Positions 1-7,772 of a stretch of 17,930 nt of DNA are shown piece after piece. The DNA is from Chrysochromulina tobinii (lineage: Eukaryota > Haptophyta > Prymnesiales > Chrysochromulinaceae). The notes below the pieces were generated by a model. It had not been told where the DNA came from. It saw only the letters and a program-made list of their open reading frames with translations, and did not search any database. The stretch spans positions 1 through 17,930 of the forward strand of contig JWZX01000894.1 in NCBI GenBank assembly GCA_001275005.1. The letters are read 5' to 3'. Both the position numbers and the translations under genes were made by a program. Positions within the stretch are counted from its first letter, which is position 1; every line of letters begins with the position of its first letter.

Positions 1-2114
1 GCCAGCAGGCGCTGCTCTCAGCTGTGTCGGCGTTCCGCGGCGACGGTATGCGCAAGGCGTGGAACGGCTGGCTGGGCTTGCTGCACGAGGAGACGATGTC
101 GAAGAAGGCGCTGCTGTACGTTGCGAACCGTGAGATGGCGCGTGGCTGGGTGAGCTGGCACATGCGATTGGCTGAGCGAGCGTCGATGCGCAAGAGCTTG
201 GTCTACCTGCTCAACCGTGAGCTCTCTCAAGCGTTGGGCGCGTGGGCAGAGATGGCCGTAGAGCGCGCCGAGCTGATGCGCAAGTTTTGCAAGGGTGCGG
301 CCTTCATCATCAATCGGGAGCTCTCTCGAAGCTGGTTGACGTGGTATCTGACGTCGGTGGAGCTCGCGCGCAAGGAGGCGGTGCTACGGCGTGGTCTGAG
401 ATACCTGCTCAGCTGTGGTCTGACCCGCGGCTTAAGCGCATGGTCCGAGATGGCGGCTGAGCGCTCTTCAATCCTCCAGACGCTGCGCAAGGTTGTGAAC
501 AGGCTCGCCAACAATAAGCTGGAGCTCTGCTTTGTTCGCTGGCTCACCAGGCTAACGGTGCAGACGCTCGCGACGATGCTCATGAGTTTGGGGCACATGC
601 TCAACCGCGACGTATCGCGCGCCTTTAGCGCGTGGTCCGAGATGGCGATGGTGGCTCGTGACGAACAAGTGACGCTCGGTACGTCCAGTACCCCCGTTCA
701 ACGCAAGAAGCTCGATGCGTCGCAATCCAAGGGCGTCTCTCGCCTCTCTCGGTCAAGGTCGTACGTCAAGCGCAAGTACAAAGTTATTGGCCAAGTACTC
801 TCGTTCTCGAAGTTCAACCTTGCCAGGGCATTGGGGTCTGCGCTCGAGGTCGTCGACGATGAGGTGCTCGACAGTGGCGCCAAAGCCACAAAGTCTCCGA
901 AAGGCACGCGTGTGTTGACGTCCTTTGCGTTGCGCATCAAGGTCCCCATCACCGTCGAGCTGGAGCGCTTCTCGCTCACCGACGTGCAGCTTCTCGGAGG
1001 GCTGAGACACCACCAAACAGAAGCGGGGACGCCCAAGCCAATCGCACGCAGAACGTCGAGCGACACCAGCCCCTTGAGCGACACGTCCCCCGCGTCCCCC
1101 ACACAATCACTGCCCGTCATCCACGTGGCCGCGCGGTACGAGGCTGTGTACGAAAGCACCGACTGCGGAAACAAGGTCTTCGTCGCCTCCATCGCTCTCA
1201 AGCCGCCACTCTATCCTGGCGCCGAGCTCACGGCGCTTGTGCCACCCACTGGGCGACGCATTGCCTTCATCGTGCCTGCCAGCGTGCCGGCGGTGGCTGC
1301 TGCGCCGGCGGCGGGTGCACGCGCTCCGCCGGCGGCGGAGCCGAAGCATGCGGATAGCGTCGGGGAAGCAAGGGGATATGTTGGTGAGGACTCAAGACGG
1401 TGTTCTGTCAGAGTGGAGATGCGCGCTGAAGAAGCGAAGCCGAAGGGCGTCTCCAACAGCAACGAGCCAGCAGCGGTCCAATATCTGCGGTCCAATATCA
1501 GCGAGCTGAGCGGCTTCTTGCATCAGGAGGGCGGCGCGGGCGGCAACGTGCACGATGAGAGGAGTTTCGCGGCGACGGCGGTTTCGGCGGCGGCGGTGGT
1601 TGCAGTGGCACCGGCAGCGCTTCAGTCGGCTGCATGGAGTGCGCCGCCTGCTGCCTTGGGTGGCGTGACGGTGGCAGCGAGGGCGTTCTCGAGGGCGACG
1701 GCGGCGGCGGCGAGGGTGGAGGCGGCGAGGGCGGAGGTGGCGAAGGCGGAGGCGGCGAAGGCGGAGGCGGCGATGGCGGAGGTGGCGAGGGTGGACGCGA
1801 TGGGGGTGGCGGCGATTGCGGTGGTGGCGAAGGTGGCGGCGAGTGTGGTGTCGAGGGCGGAGGTGGCGAGGGCGGCGGTGGCACCTGCGCAACTTGACGC
1901 AGCGGTAGCGAGCGCGGCTGCTACCACACCAACCATAGCAGCGCCAGCTTGCGCCGCTATTCGACGTGCGCGTATGCATCGCGACAACAGCCCCACTGCC
2001 ATGGGACGCTGCAGCTCAGCATCTCCGACCCCACGAGCAGTAGCCATGGACTACATCACCAAATTAGAGCAGGAGTGCAGCGGCGAGGATCAAGCAGACA
2101 ACCTTTGGATTTGA
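1..2114 (+). CDS. Sfi1-like tryptophan-repeat protein, 5' end missing
   Basis: The frame is open from the window edge (first full codon at 3) to TGA at 2112-2114, so the 5' part lies outside. The frame's apparent start at 24 is GTG, not ATG. Nucleotides 24-670 encode about seven imperfect helical repeats of roughly 33 residues. Their core looks like LLNREL-x-RALGAWAEMA followed by an ER-x-x-MRK linker, with conserved W and basic residues. This resembles Sfi1-type centrin-binding repeats, which in known members form long helices at spindle poles or basal bodies. Homology is by pattern only. The middle (about 670-1400) is basic and then Ser/Thr/Pro-rich. The tail is Ala-rich (AEAAK-type pentapeptides, 1690-1890) and ends in a short non-repetitive acidic segment, ITKLEQECSGEDQ. 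The Ala-rich part comes from a GGC/GAG minisatellite, and a splice could remove it. The repeat domain is likely real. The function is inferred. Confidence 0.6.
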   Translation, partial: QQALLSAVSAFRGDGMRKAWNGWLGLLHEETMSKKALLYVANREMARGWVSWHMRLAERASMRKSLVYLLNRELSQALGAWAEMAVERAELMRKFCKGAAFIINRELSRSWLTWYLTSVELARKEAVLRRGLRYLLSCGLTRGLSAWSEMAAERSSILQTLRKVVNRLANNKLELCFVRWLTRLTVQTLATMLMSLGHMLNRDVSRAFSAWSEMAMVARDEQVTLGTSSTPVQRKKLDASQSKGVSRLSRSRSYVKRKYKVIGQVLSFSKFNLARALGSALEVVDDEVLDSGAKATKSPKGTRVLTSFALRIKVPITVELERFSLTDVQLLGGLRHHQTEAGTPKPIARRTSSDTSPLSDTSPASPTQSLPVIHVAARYEAVYESTDCGNKVFVASIALKPPLYPGAELTALVPPTGRRIAFIVPASVPAVAAAPAAGARAPPAAEPKHADSVGEARGYVGEDSRRCSVRVEMRAEEAKPKGVSNSNEPAAVQYLRSNISELSGFLHQEGGAGGNVHDERSFAATAVSAAAVVAVAPAALQSAAWSAPPAALGGVTVAARAFSRATAAAARVEAARAEVAKAEAAKAEAAMAEVARVDAMGVAAIAVVAKVAASVVSRAEVARAAVAPAQLDAAVASAAATTPTIAAPACAAIRRARMHRDNSPTAMGRCSSASPTPRAVAMDYITKLEQECSGEDQADNLWI
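1690..1890. repeat. GGC/GAG-rich 15-bp minisatellite
   Basis: Imperfect 15-bp units of the form GGCGGAGGCGGCGAA repeat through this stretch. All frames stay open on both strands. The plus strand reads as AEAAK or GGGGE, and the minus strand reads as SPPPP. In the gene above it encodes the Ala/Glu/Lys-rich tail. Confidence 0.75.
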
Positions 2115-2422
2115 AAAAGATCCGGAGGTGAATTGCTCGCGCTGATCGGCATGACCGAAATCAGTGTGGGTCTCCGATTTTGCAGGCCGAGAGTCCTTGA
2201 CCTGGTTGTCGTGCCAGGTATTTAGCGTTATGGCCGGTTGACCGTCATGACTCTTGAGACGCTGTGCGCCTGCCGCGCATTCCGAGGACACCAGCCAATA
2301 CTTCATCAAGCTAGACCGTGACTCCCAGTTCGAGGTGAAAATGACGTAACGGGAAAAGCTGCTAATTATAGATACATGCACAGAAAAACAACGGATGCTC
2401 AAACGCTGGACGGGCACTCTGC
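2115..2422. other. Intergenic region between two plus-strand genes
   Basis: This 308-base gap separates the Sfi1-like gene from the secreted proline-rich gene. It has lower GC than its neighbours. I see no convincing frame, RNA or repeat. It presumably holds the 3' UTR of the first gene and the promoter of the second. Confidence 0.5.
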
Positions 2423-2818
2423 ATGATAATGCAAATCTTTCTGCCCTGTGCATTGCTCCTCAGTTCCTTACAGCTTGTCGCGCCGAATACGCCCGTAACG
2501 CCTCCGCCGCCCGTCCCACCCCCGCCCTCGCCGCCGCCTCCGGTGCCTTCGCCGCCATCGCCGCCGCCGCCAGAGCCCCCGCAATCGCCGCCAGCTCCGG
2601 TGCCACCATCTCCATCTCCAAGGCCTCCCTCGCACAAGTCCCCGCCACCCACGCCGCGCCTACCGCCCTCGCCGTCACGACCGCCCCCCCCCCAGCCACC
2701 CAACCTGCTCGATTTGGGGCTGGACGCCAAGCGCGTCGGCATGTTCGTGGTCAAAGGCGTGGTCAGAGGCGCGTACGAGTTTGTGAATCCGGAGCACGTC
2801 GCAACGGACTTAATCTAG
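2423..2818 (+). CDS. Small secreted Ser-Pro-rich protein
   Basis: A 131-residue frame from ATG at 2423 to TAG at 2816-2818. Residues 1-20 (MIMQIFLPCALLLSSLQLVA) look like a cleavable signal peptide: a short polar start and then a hydrophobic core. Residues about 22-95 are a proline-rich domain of PPPPSP, PPPVPSP and PPPTPR type, as in extensins and green-algal pherophorin linkers. The last 35 or so residues are non-repetitive (LDLGLDAKRVGMF...) and end in VATDLI. The signal peptide at the start of exactly this frame is the best evidence that the strand and frame are right, because the other frames are Ala- or Gly-rich shadows. A role in a wall, scale or matrix is inferred from composition. 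The tail may be a short conserved domain or the first part of a longer spliced gene. Confidence 0.6.
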   Translation: MIMQIFLPCALLLSSLQLVAPNTPVTPPPPVPPPPSPPPPVPSPPSPPPPEPPQSPPAPVPPSPSPRPPSHKSPPPTPRLPPSPSRPPPPQPPNLLDLGLDAKRVGMFVVKGVVRGAYEFVNPEHVATDLI

Positions 2819-3064
2819 CACGTAGCAGCGCACGATAAATACCGGGCTCGCAGTCTGCTTGATACCAAGTGTATTGCATGTCCTTACCAGTAGGTTTGGG
2901 GAAGGTCACCGAGTGTCGTGTACGGTGTACTGCCACGCTGCGCGAGATTTTGACCTTGGGGGAGGGTTTCAACACTCCGAGGTAGTTACCGCTATGGCGT
3001 GTTTAAACATAAGTTGTATCCCGGCGACCCCCCGAGTTTTATCCCCGTTTCATCGATGGCACGT
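2819..3064. other. Spacer between convergent genes
   Basis: The secreted protein gene (+) and the 538-residue gene (-) converge here. No credible coding frame is seen. The right side passes directly into the minisatellite at 3065. Confidence 0.45.
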
Positions 3065-3238
3065 GCCCCCCTGGTTTCGTCATCTTCACTGGTTTCGTCA
3101 TCTTCACAGAGCCCCCTGGTTTCGTCATCTTCACAGAGCCCCCCTGGTTTCGTCATCTTCATAGAGCCCCCTGGTTTCGTCATGACGTCATCTTCACAGA
3201 GCCCCCCTGGTTTCGTCATCTTCACTGGATTCGTCATC
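3065..3238. repeat. 27-bp minisatellite at the 3' end of a minus-strand gene
   Basis: Six to seven copies of a unit with core CCCCCTGGTTTCGTCATCTT and a CACAGAG end. Spacings vary (about 22, 27, 28 and 35 bp). One copy carries an extra ATGACGTC-type insertion that creates a TGACGTCA palindrome at 3183-3190. The last copies encode the acidic C-terminus (SEDDETRGAL) of the gene at 3194-4810, and the rest would lie in its 3' UTR. Copy number probably varies between strains and could move the stop codon. Confidence 0.85.
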
Positions 3239-4810
3239 GAGCTCATCCTCGATCTTGACACAGTACGACCTCTCCACTCCGCTGATGGGGTTGTGAAGGG
3301 GGCTGCCAGTGTCGTCACTCCACACCCCATCGAAAAACAGATCGTCCGCTACATCTCGAACCGCGGCATCGGCCTGCTGCGCCTGCTGCGCCTGCTGAAT
3401 TCTCCACGGGTGGCCTGTGCCGGCTGTGACGAGCATGGCTGGCATGAGCGACGCAGGCGGTACAGGTAACTCCGCCTGCATGGGCTTGGGCGGAGACGCC
3501 GGCATGAGGGGCGCGCCCACCATGGCGCCCAAACTAGAAGAAGACGCGCCCATTGATGGCGTGGAGCTCTCCTTTTCGCTCGCATCGTCGAGCTCCCAGA
3601 GAGATGGCGGGCGCCCAGGGGTGATCGGTTCGAAGCACTCGTAGTCGATCATGAGCTCCGCGTTCAGGGCGATTTCGAGCTGCGCGGGTGTGGGCATGAG
3701 ACTCGTCACCCCGGCGCCCATGCCAGAGTGGGACGCGCCCGCGCTAGAGGACAGCTCGGACGCGCCCGCGCACTCCGTGGCCTCCAGGCATTGGCGTTTG
3801 CCCTGAGATCTCGGGTCGGAGCTTCGTGCGTGCGCCCTCGCAACATCAGGGTTGAATCCATCGATGAGGCTCTCAAAGCCACACACAAAATCAAAATCAT
3901 CGGACACGAATTCTTTCGCACGCCACGCCTTGAAATCCGGCAACTCTATCTTGTCCCACTTCTTGGTTAAGATCGTCCGCGCATACTTCGTCAACTTAGT
4001 GAGCTTGCTTCCTACCGGGTCGGGCTTCTCCTGCTCCGAGAAGCCGCACTGCACTGCGGTGTGACGCCACAGCGCCTGGACTGTTGAGTTGCTACCGTGA
4101 GCCCTCGGCCTGCCGCCACCAATGATGTGAGGGTTCTCTTTCGCGTACACCAGTGCGACTGCCACTTCGAAACGAACCTCGTCTCGAACCTCGTCTCGAG
4201 CCTCGTCTCGAACCTTGCGCTTGATCTCGGAAGTCAAGTCGCCACCCTCGCAAAGACCCCAAACAGGCGCCGTCTTTGCGAAGGTGAAGGTGAAGCCAGC
4301 CCCCCCACCGGCCTGAAATCTGTGGCGGCGCACGAGCTGGAGGGCCTTGTCGGCATCGGGGGCGAGGAAGAGCATGTCCGTGTCCGCGTCCGTGGGATGG
4401 GGGGTGAGGACGATGCCCTCCTCGTCGTTGACGATTCGAGCGACAACGTCGGGGGCAACACGACCCTTGCCCCCGACGAGGCACGCGATACATGCGCCCG
4501 CGCGTGAGACGCCCATGACGACGCCCTGCACGCGGATACCATCGCTGAGAAGGTAATTTAATATGTCCTCCGAGGCGGTAACGGAGAAGACCGCCGCTGG
4601 GCGGTCTGGGAGCGTAACAACAAGCTTGAAGTCGAGCCCCAGCGACGCGAGTGCCGACGCCACGATGTCCAACTCACCAAGAGGGCTCGCGCACAACGCC
4701 GACACGACGACCAGCGTCTTTGTGGTAGCCTCGGGAGCGGGCGCGGATATGTCGGGTTGGCCTGCGTCCCATTCAAAAGTAAGCGGATAAGTCCAGTTTG
4801 AAAATTGCAT
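3194..4810 (-). CDS. Unrecognised 538-residue protein
   Basis: The frame runs from ATG at 4810 (MQFSNWTYPLTF) to TGA at 3196-3194. It stays open upstream to a TTG near 5209, but that part is Arg/Pro-rich and looks like 5' UTR, so I chose 4810. Residues about 30-170 look globular, alternating hydrophobic strands and helices (KTLVVVSALCASPLGELDIV, VQGVVMGVSRAGACIACLVGG). They are followed by a charged RDEVRDEV stretch from a 12-bp repeat. A second folded-looking part (about residues 195-300) holds ENPHIIGGGRP, an LTKLTKYARTILTKKWDKIE helix and a DFDFVCGFESLIDGFNP acidic patch. The C-terminal third is Ser/Pro/Met-rich with a short glutamine run, and the end comes from the minisatellite. I do not recognise a family. 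The layout of a basic helical segment plus acidic and Q-rich disorder would fit a nuclear regulator, but that is a guess. Confidence 0.55.
   Translation of the reverse strand: MQFSNWTYPLTFEWDAGQPDISAPAPEATTKTLVVVSALCASPLGELDIVASALASLGLDFKLVVTLPDRPAAVFSVTASEDILNYLLSDGIRVQGVVMGVSRAGACIACLVGGKGRVAPDVVARIVNDEEGIVLTPHPTDADTDMLFLAPDADKALQLVRRHRFQAGGGAGFTFTFAKTAPVWGLCEGGDLTSEIKRKVRDEARDEVRDEVRFEVAVALVYAKENPHIIGGGRPRAHGSNSTVQALWRHTAVQCGFSEQEKPDPVGSKLTKLTKYARTILTKKWDKIELPDFKAWRAKEFVSDDFDFVCGFESLIDGFNPDVARAHARSSDPRSQGKRQCLEATECAGASELSSSAGASHSGMGAGVTSLMPTPAQLEIALNAELMIDYECFEPITPGRPPSLWELDDASEKESSTPSMGASSSSLGAMVGAPLMPASPPKPMQAELPVPPASLMPAMLVTAGTGHPWRIQQAQQAQQADAAVRDVADDLFFDGVWSDDTGSPLHNPISGVERSYCVKIEDELDDESSEDDETRGAL
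4175..4210. repeat. 12-bp tandem repeat inside the 538-residue gene
   Basis: Three copies of AACCTCGTCTCG, the third with one change. On the minus strand they encode RDEV/RDEA repeats, a charged and probably helical linker. Confidence 0.85.
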
Positions 4811-5467
4811 TTGGATAGGTTCTTCGGGTAACGCTGGTGGTGCCTTTGGTGCTTGCTCGCTTCTGTGAGAGTGGGAAGGCGAACGTCTGGTGATTGGGGG
4901 AAAGAGAGACGCGATACGGATGGCAAGGCGTCGCACCCGCCGTGCACGCGCGTGGGATTGGTGCTCGTGTGCGAGTGGAAGTTGGAGGTGCGGTGCCTTG
5001 GGCAGCTGGGCTGGAGTGGTTCGCGCGCGCTTGCGACCCACTTCCGCGCTGGCGGGATTCCGGTTAGAAGTTGCCAAGGCAGGGGTGCAGGGGAGGCGTG
5101 TGCGGGTGCGCGGGTCAATTCGCTCGGAATAGCTGGTGTTGGGCTCGGGGGCGAGTTGGGTTCTGGCGAGGGCATTGCGCACATGAGTTTCGGGCGTGAG
5201 GCTTCTCAAGTTTATAGGCGTGCTACTACAGGTTGGAAGTCAAACTCCAAAAATGAAATCATCTTCGAACACTGTTTTGACGCTTATGACCGGACAATGC
5301 GGCCGCGCAGCCCGCACGCACGCAGCTGAACGCCGCACTAACCCAGATGATCACCGCTCTGAGCTCCTGAGCTCTGTCGGCGTCGGAGGGGGCGCGTCTA
5401 GACGCTTCTCTGAGTTGGTCAAACCGGCGACATCCTGGTCGGCCGGCTGCTGATCATCCGTATTGCC
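4811..5467. other. Upstream region of the 538-residue gene
   Basis: This stretch lies between the start of the 538-residue gene and the stop of the armadillo gene, both on the minus strand. It must contain the promoter and 5' UTR of the former. The same minus-strand frame stays open to about 5209 without an ATG. Translated, it is rich in Arg, Pro, Ser and Thr, as non-coding GC-rich DNA usually is. I found no splice pair or RNA. Confidence 0.45.
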
Positions 5468-6580
5468 TCACCAATTGCTAGCTGACCACTTGGGCGAGGC
5501 GGCAGGCGAGGGGACGGCAGGCGAGGGGACGGCAGGCGAGACGACGGCGGGTGCGGCGAACGAGGACGAGGAGCGTGCAGACACATACGAGCCCGTTGAG
5601 CGTGATGAGGCAGCTGAGGAGGGGCGTGAGTCCGAGTCGCCGAGATTCGCGGCGCGCTGGCGCCGACGCACGCCCGCCGCGTGCCGCCGCGTGCGCACCT
5701 GTGGACGAGGCGCCGTGGTGAGCACACGCATGCAAGGCTGGTCATCCGGTCGGCTCGCCGCGTGCCGGCGCGTGCGCACCTCACTTGGGATGTCGATCAG
5801 CGCCCTTAGGGATAGGGATAGGGATAGGGTTCGGGTCAGGGTTAGGGTCAGGCGCACCTCGCTTGGGATGTCGAGCAGCGCGCGCGCGATGCGCATCCGC
5901 GCACGCTGCTCCAGCCAGCCTTCGCGACGGTGCTCGAGGTTGCGCTCCTTCACAGCCTCGACGGCGAGCTCGGAGAGGCCGTCGATGTGGAGCGAGCGCG
6001 TAATGTTCTGCAAGCAGCCCGAGGCGTAGCGCACGATCATCGCGTCCTCGTGGCACAACAGCCCCTGAAGTCGGATGTGGATGTCATGCGCCACCGCGAG
6101 CTCCGACCAGTCTGGCTCGAAGCACAGGTTCTGCAGCGCGCCGCACGCAAAGAGCAGCACGGCGGGGTCCTCGGTGTGCACGCACGACAGCAGCGCACGC
6201 GCGCCACCGCTCTGCAGCAGCAGCGCCTTGGTCGCACGCGAGTTGGAGTCGACCGAGTCGGAGCACAGGTTGCCGAGGATCATGAGCGCCATTTGCTGCA
6301 CCTCGGCAGACGGGTCCGCGAGCAGCCAGCTCAGCAGCGCGATGCCACCGTTGGCGCGCACCGCGAGACCCAGCTCGGCGCCATCCACGCCAAAGGCTCC
6401 GTCCACCAGCTCGGCCAGCGAGGCCAGCGCGTCGTCGCGCTCCGTCTCATCGGTCGAGCGCAGCAGCGCAATGAGCGAGGGCACCGACGGCCTTTCCGGC
6501 ATGCGCTCGACGTCGTCGAGCAGGTTGGGCATGCCACGGATGGAGCCAAGCGTAGCGATCGAGCCGCTACCATCGCTCAT
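5468..6580 (-). CDS. Armadillo-repeat protein with probable intron(s) near the 3' end
   Basis: An ATG at 6580 opens a 370-codon frame ending in TGA at 5470-5468. Residues about 32-215 are armadillo/HEAT-type helices. Clear repeats are GGIALLSWLLADPSAEVQQM...LGNLC (about 78-106), GGARALLSCVHTEDP...GALQNLC (115-143) and LQGLLCHEDAMIVRYASGCL (about 159-181). Such domains are protein-binding scaffolds, and the partner cannot be told from sequence. After residue 231 (DIPSEV) the frame runs through duplicated DNA and a telomere-like tract giving LTLTLTRTLSLSLSL, which is unlikely as protein. Splicing out 5857-5699 (159 nt, GT...CACAG, phase 0) joins IPSE to VRTRRHAAGVRRR and gives 317 residues. The tail is Ser-rich and ends in PAVPSPAVPSPAASPKW, from a 15-bp repeat at about 5500-5545. 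The ARM domain is secure and the tail structure is inferred. Confidence 0.75.
   Translation of the reverse strand: MSDGSGSIATLGSIRGMPNLLDDVERMPERPSVPSLIALLRSTDETERDDALASLAELVDGAFGVDGAELGLAVRANGGIALLSWLLADPSAEVQQMALMILGNLCSDSVDSNSRATKALLLQSGGARALLSCVHTEDPAVLLFACGALQNLCFEPDWSELAVAHDIHIRLQGLLCHEDAMIVRYASGCLQNITRSLHIDGLSELAVEAVKERNLEHRREGWLEQRARMRIARALLDIPSEVRLTLTLTRTLSLSLSLRALIDIPSEVRTRRHAASRPDDQPCMRVLTTAPRPQVRTRRHAAGVRRRQRAANLGDSDSRPSSAASSRSTGSYVSARSSSSFAAPAVVSPAVPSPAVPSPAASPKWSASNW
5699..5857 (-). other. Probable intron(s) in the armadillo gene
   Basis: On the minus strand, GAG|GTGCGCCTG at 5857 can pair with CGTCCACAG| ending at 5699 (159 nt). An internal AG|GTGCGC at 5779 also allows a 78-nt intron (5857-5780) or an 81-nt intron (5779-5699). 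All lengths are multiples of three, so no reading frame is broken whether or not they are removed. Removal deletes the telomere-like tract and the repeated protein segments. Confidence 0.55.
5806..5852 (+). repeat. Interstitial telomere-like repeat
   Basis: About eight consecutive hexamers of NNNGGG type: TTAGGG twice, ATAGGG three times, then TTCGGG and TCAGGG variants. It sits between the two arms of the 78-bp duplication, inside the probable intron of the armadillo gene. It is too short and degenerate for a chromosome end. Confidence 0.8.
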
Positions 6581-7154
6581 GTTTGACCGACGAGAGCACA
6601 GCCAGTGATCTGCTCAAAGTTCGTCGGACTGTGAATTTTATTAAGGGCGTGAATAGGCAAAGGTTCTATCTCGACTGGCCCGAAGCCGAGGGGACGCCGA
6701 GAAGGCCAATTTCCTCGGCGACTGGACGACGTCCAAGGCTAACGTGGGGCCAACGGCCTCAAGTCGGGAGCCTGGTAGGATTGGTAGGAACCTACCCGCA
6801 AGAAATGGTACGCAGTCGTCCAGAACGGAGAAGCGACGCGAGCGAGCCCAGAGACCCCCCAACCCGCCAACAGGTCTCCAGCTAAGCCAAGGGCTGAGCG
6901 ACCAGTCTCCGCACCCGCTTAGCCACCCGCACACGATGAGTTACGACTACATGTATGGAGTTTTCCATTCAGACTCAAAAACGCCTAAACGCGATGGGAT
7001 GTAGCATGTACCAGGCCCGGCGAGAGTTCCAGTTCGAGTAACTCAATTTTGGACAGTCGAGACAAGCGTACAACTGTACCGTAGCTTGGGAATTTGGGTG
7101 CATGGCATGCTCATGCACCAGTCAGCACATTGGAGGGGTGCCTGATGCCGTGCA
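6581..7154. other. Intergenic region upstream of the armadillo gene
   Basis: This gap holds the 5' UTR and promoter of the armadillo gene and the 3' region of the membrane-protein gene. Plus-strand frames here are short and unlike proteins. Apart from the small hairpin at 7097-7119, I see no structured element. Confidence 0.45.
7097..7119. other. Short inverted repeat
   Basis: GGTGCATG and CATGCACC form a perfect 8-bp stem with a 7-base loop. It lies about 35 bases past the stop of the minus-strand membrane-protein gene, so it could be a 3'-UTR hairpin. No function is shown. Confidence 0.4.
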
Positions 7155-7772
7155 TCACCGCCTGCGCGGCGTCGCAAGCTTGTTCTGTAGCTCGTCGTCC
7201 ATGGCAAACTCCCATCCTGCGTCCCGGCTTTCGTCGAGTGTCGTGGCCGTCAGCGCGTCAAACTCTGCTAGCTCAGCGTTCATCTCGTCAACCCACGAGG
7301 CACTGACGCACGAGCACACGGTAATGCACGCGCGAGCACAGTCATGCAGGTATCATGCAGGGACGGCTCTTGCGAGTGCCGCGGCGGGGGCGAGCGTGAG
7401 CGCCTCCCGTGCGGACAAGAATGCGGTTTCGCCTGCGTTTGGGCAAGGCACGCACCTCGAAGCACTCAAGACGCTTGGCCGCCCGGCAGATGGTCCGGGC
7501 GTCACCGGCAGGCTGGATGACGAGAAGTCCATCAAGTTCGGGTCGGCAATCGGTTCCCTCTTGGAGGGTTCGGGCAAAGAGGGTTCGGGCAACTCCGTGT
7601 CGAATCCGTCGTAATCGTCGTCGTCCTCATCGTCGTTGGTAGCATCCATTGTTGACAAGGCTTTGTAGCGCTGATCGTTCCCGAACATGCGCGCTGCTCG
7701 TTGCCGGCGCACGTACTCGGCCACGCCGCAACAGAAGCAGCAAGCCAATGCCGTCGCTACGCTGCTGACCAT
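7155..7772 (-). CDS. Short membrane-anchored protein with an acidic tail, two exons
   Basis: Exon 1 is 7772-7456 and exon 2 is 7302-7155, giving 154 residues. The start is ATG at 7772 (MVSSVATALACCFCCGVAEY), a Cys-rich hydrophobic segment that can span a membrane. It is followed at once by RRQRAAR, which puts the tail in the cytoplasm. Next comes an acidic stretch (NDDEDDDDYDGFDTE) and a Pro/Ser linker. Exon 2 supplies SWVDEMNAELAEFDALTATT and ends LATPRRR-stop. The unspliced frame stops about 30 codons into the intron, and the exon 2 frame looks like real protein. The frame is also open upstream to an acceptor-like TTCACAG| at 7862, so this may be the last part of a longer type I membrane protein. 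No family is recognised. Confidence 0.5.
7303..7455 (-). other. Probable 153-nt intron
   Basis: The donor is TCGAG|GTGCGTGCC and the acceptor is GTGCGTCAG|TGCC, both phase 2, joining AG to T as a serine codon. The donor has the same GTGCGTG start as the better-supported intron at 16713-16612. An in-frame stop lies inside. Confidence 0.55.

Larger units (their letters stand above)
5672..5881. repeat. Two overlapping tandem duplications with periods 78 and 81 bp
   Basis: 5774-5803 matches 5852-5881 at 28 of 30 bases (offset 78). 5672-5700 matches 5753-5781 at about 27 of 29 bases (offset 81). Each copy carries the same AG|GTGCGC splice-like site on the minus strand. Confidence 0.85.

Noticed and set aside
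1392-1979. Minus-strand His/Arg-rich 195-codon frame
   Set aside because: It is a composition shadow of the GGC/GAG minisatellite.
3183-3190. TGACGTCA palindrome resembling a CRE site
   Set aside because: It arises from a small insertion within a minisatellite copy and lies at a gene's 3' end.
5930-6586. 218-codon plus-strand frame
   Set aside because: It lies opposite the armadillo domain, whose repeats are clear on the minus strand.
6770-6800. GGTAGGAACCTACC-type small inverted repeat
   Set aside because: The stem is only six bases and has no context to support a function.
7102-7614. 170-codon plus-strand frame
   Set aside because: It is Ser/Ala-rich and opposite the two-exon membrane protein, whose minus-strand exons read better as protein.
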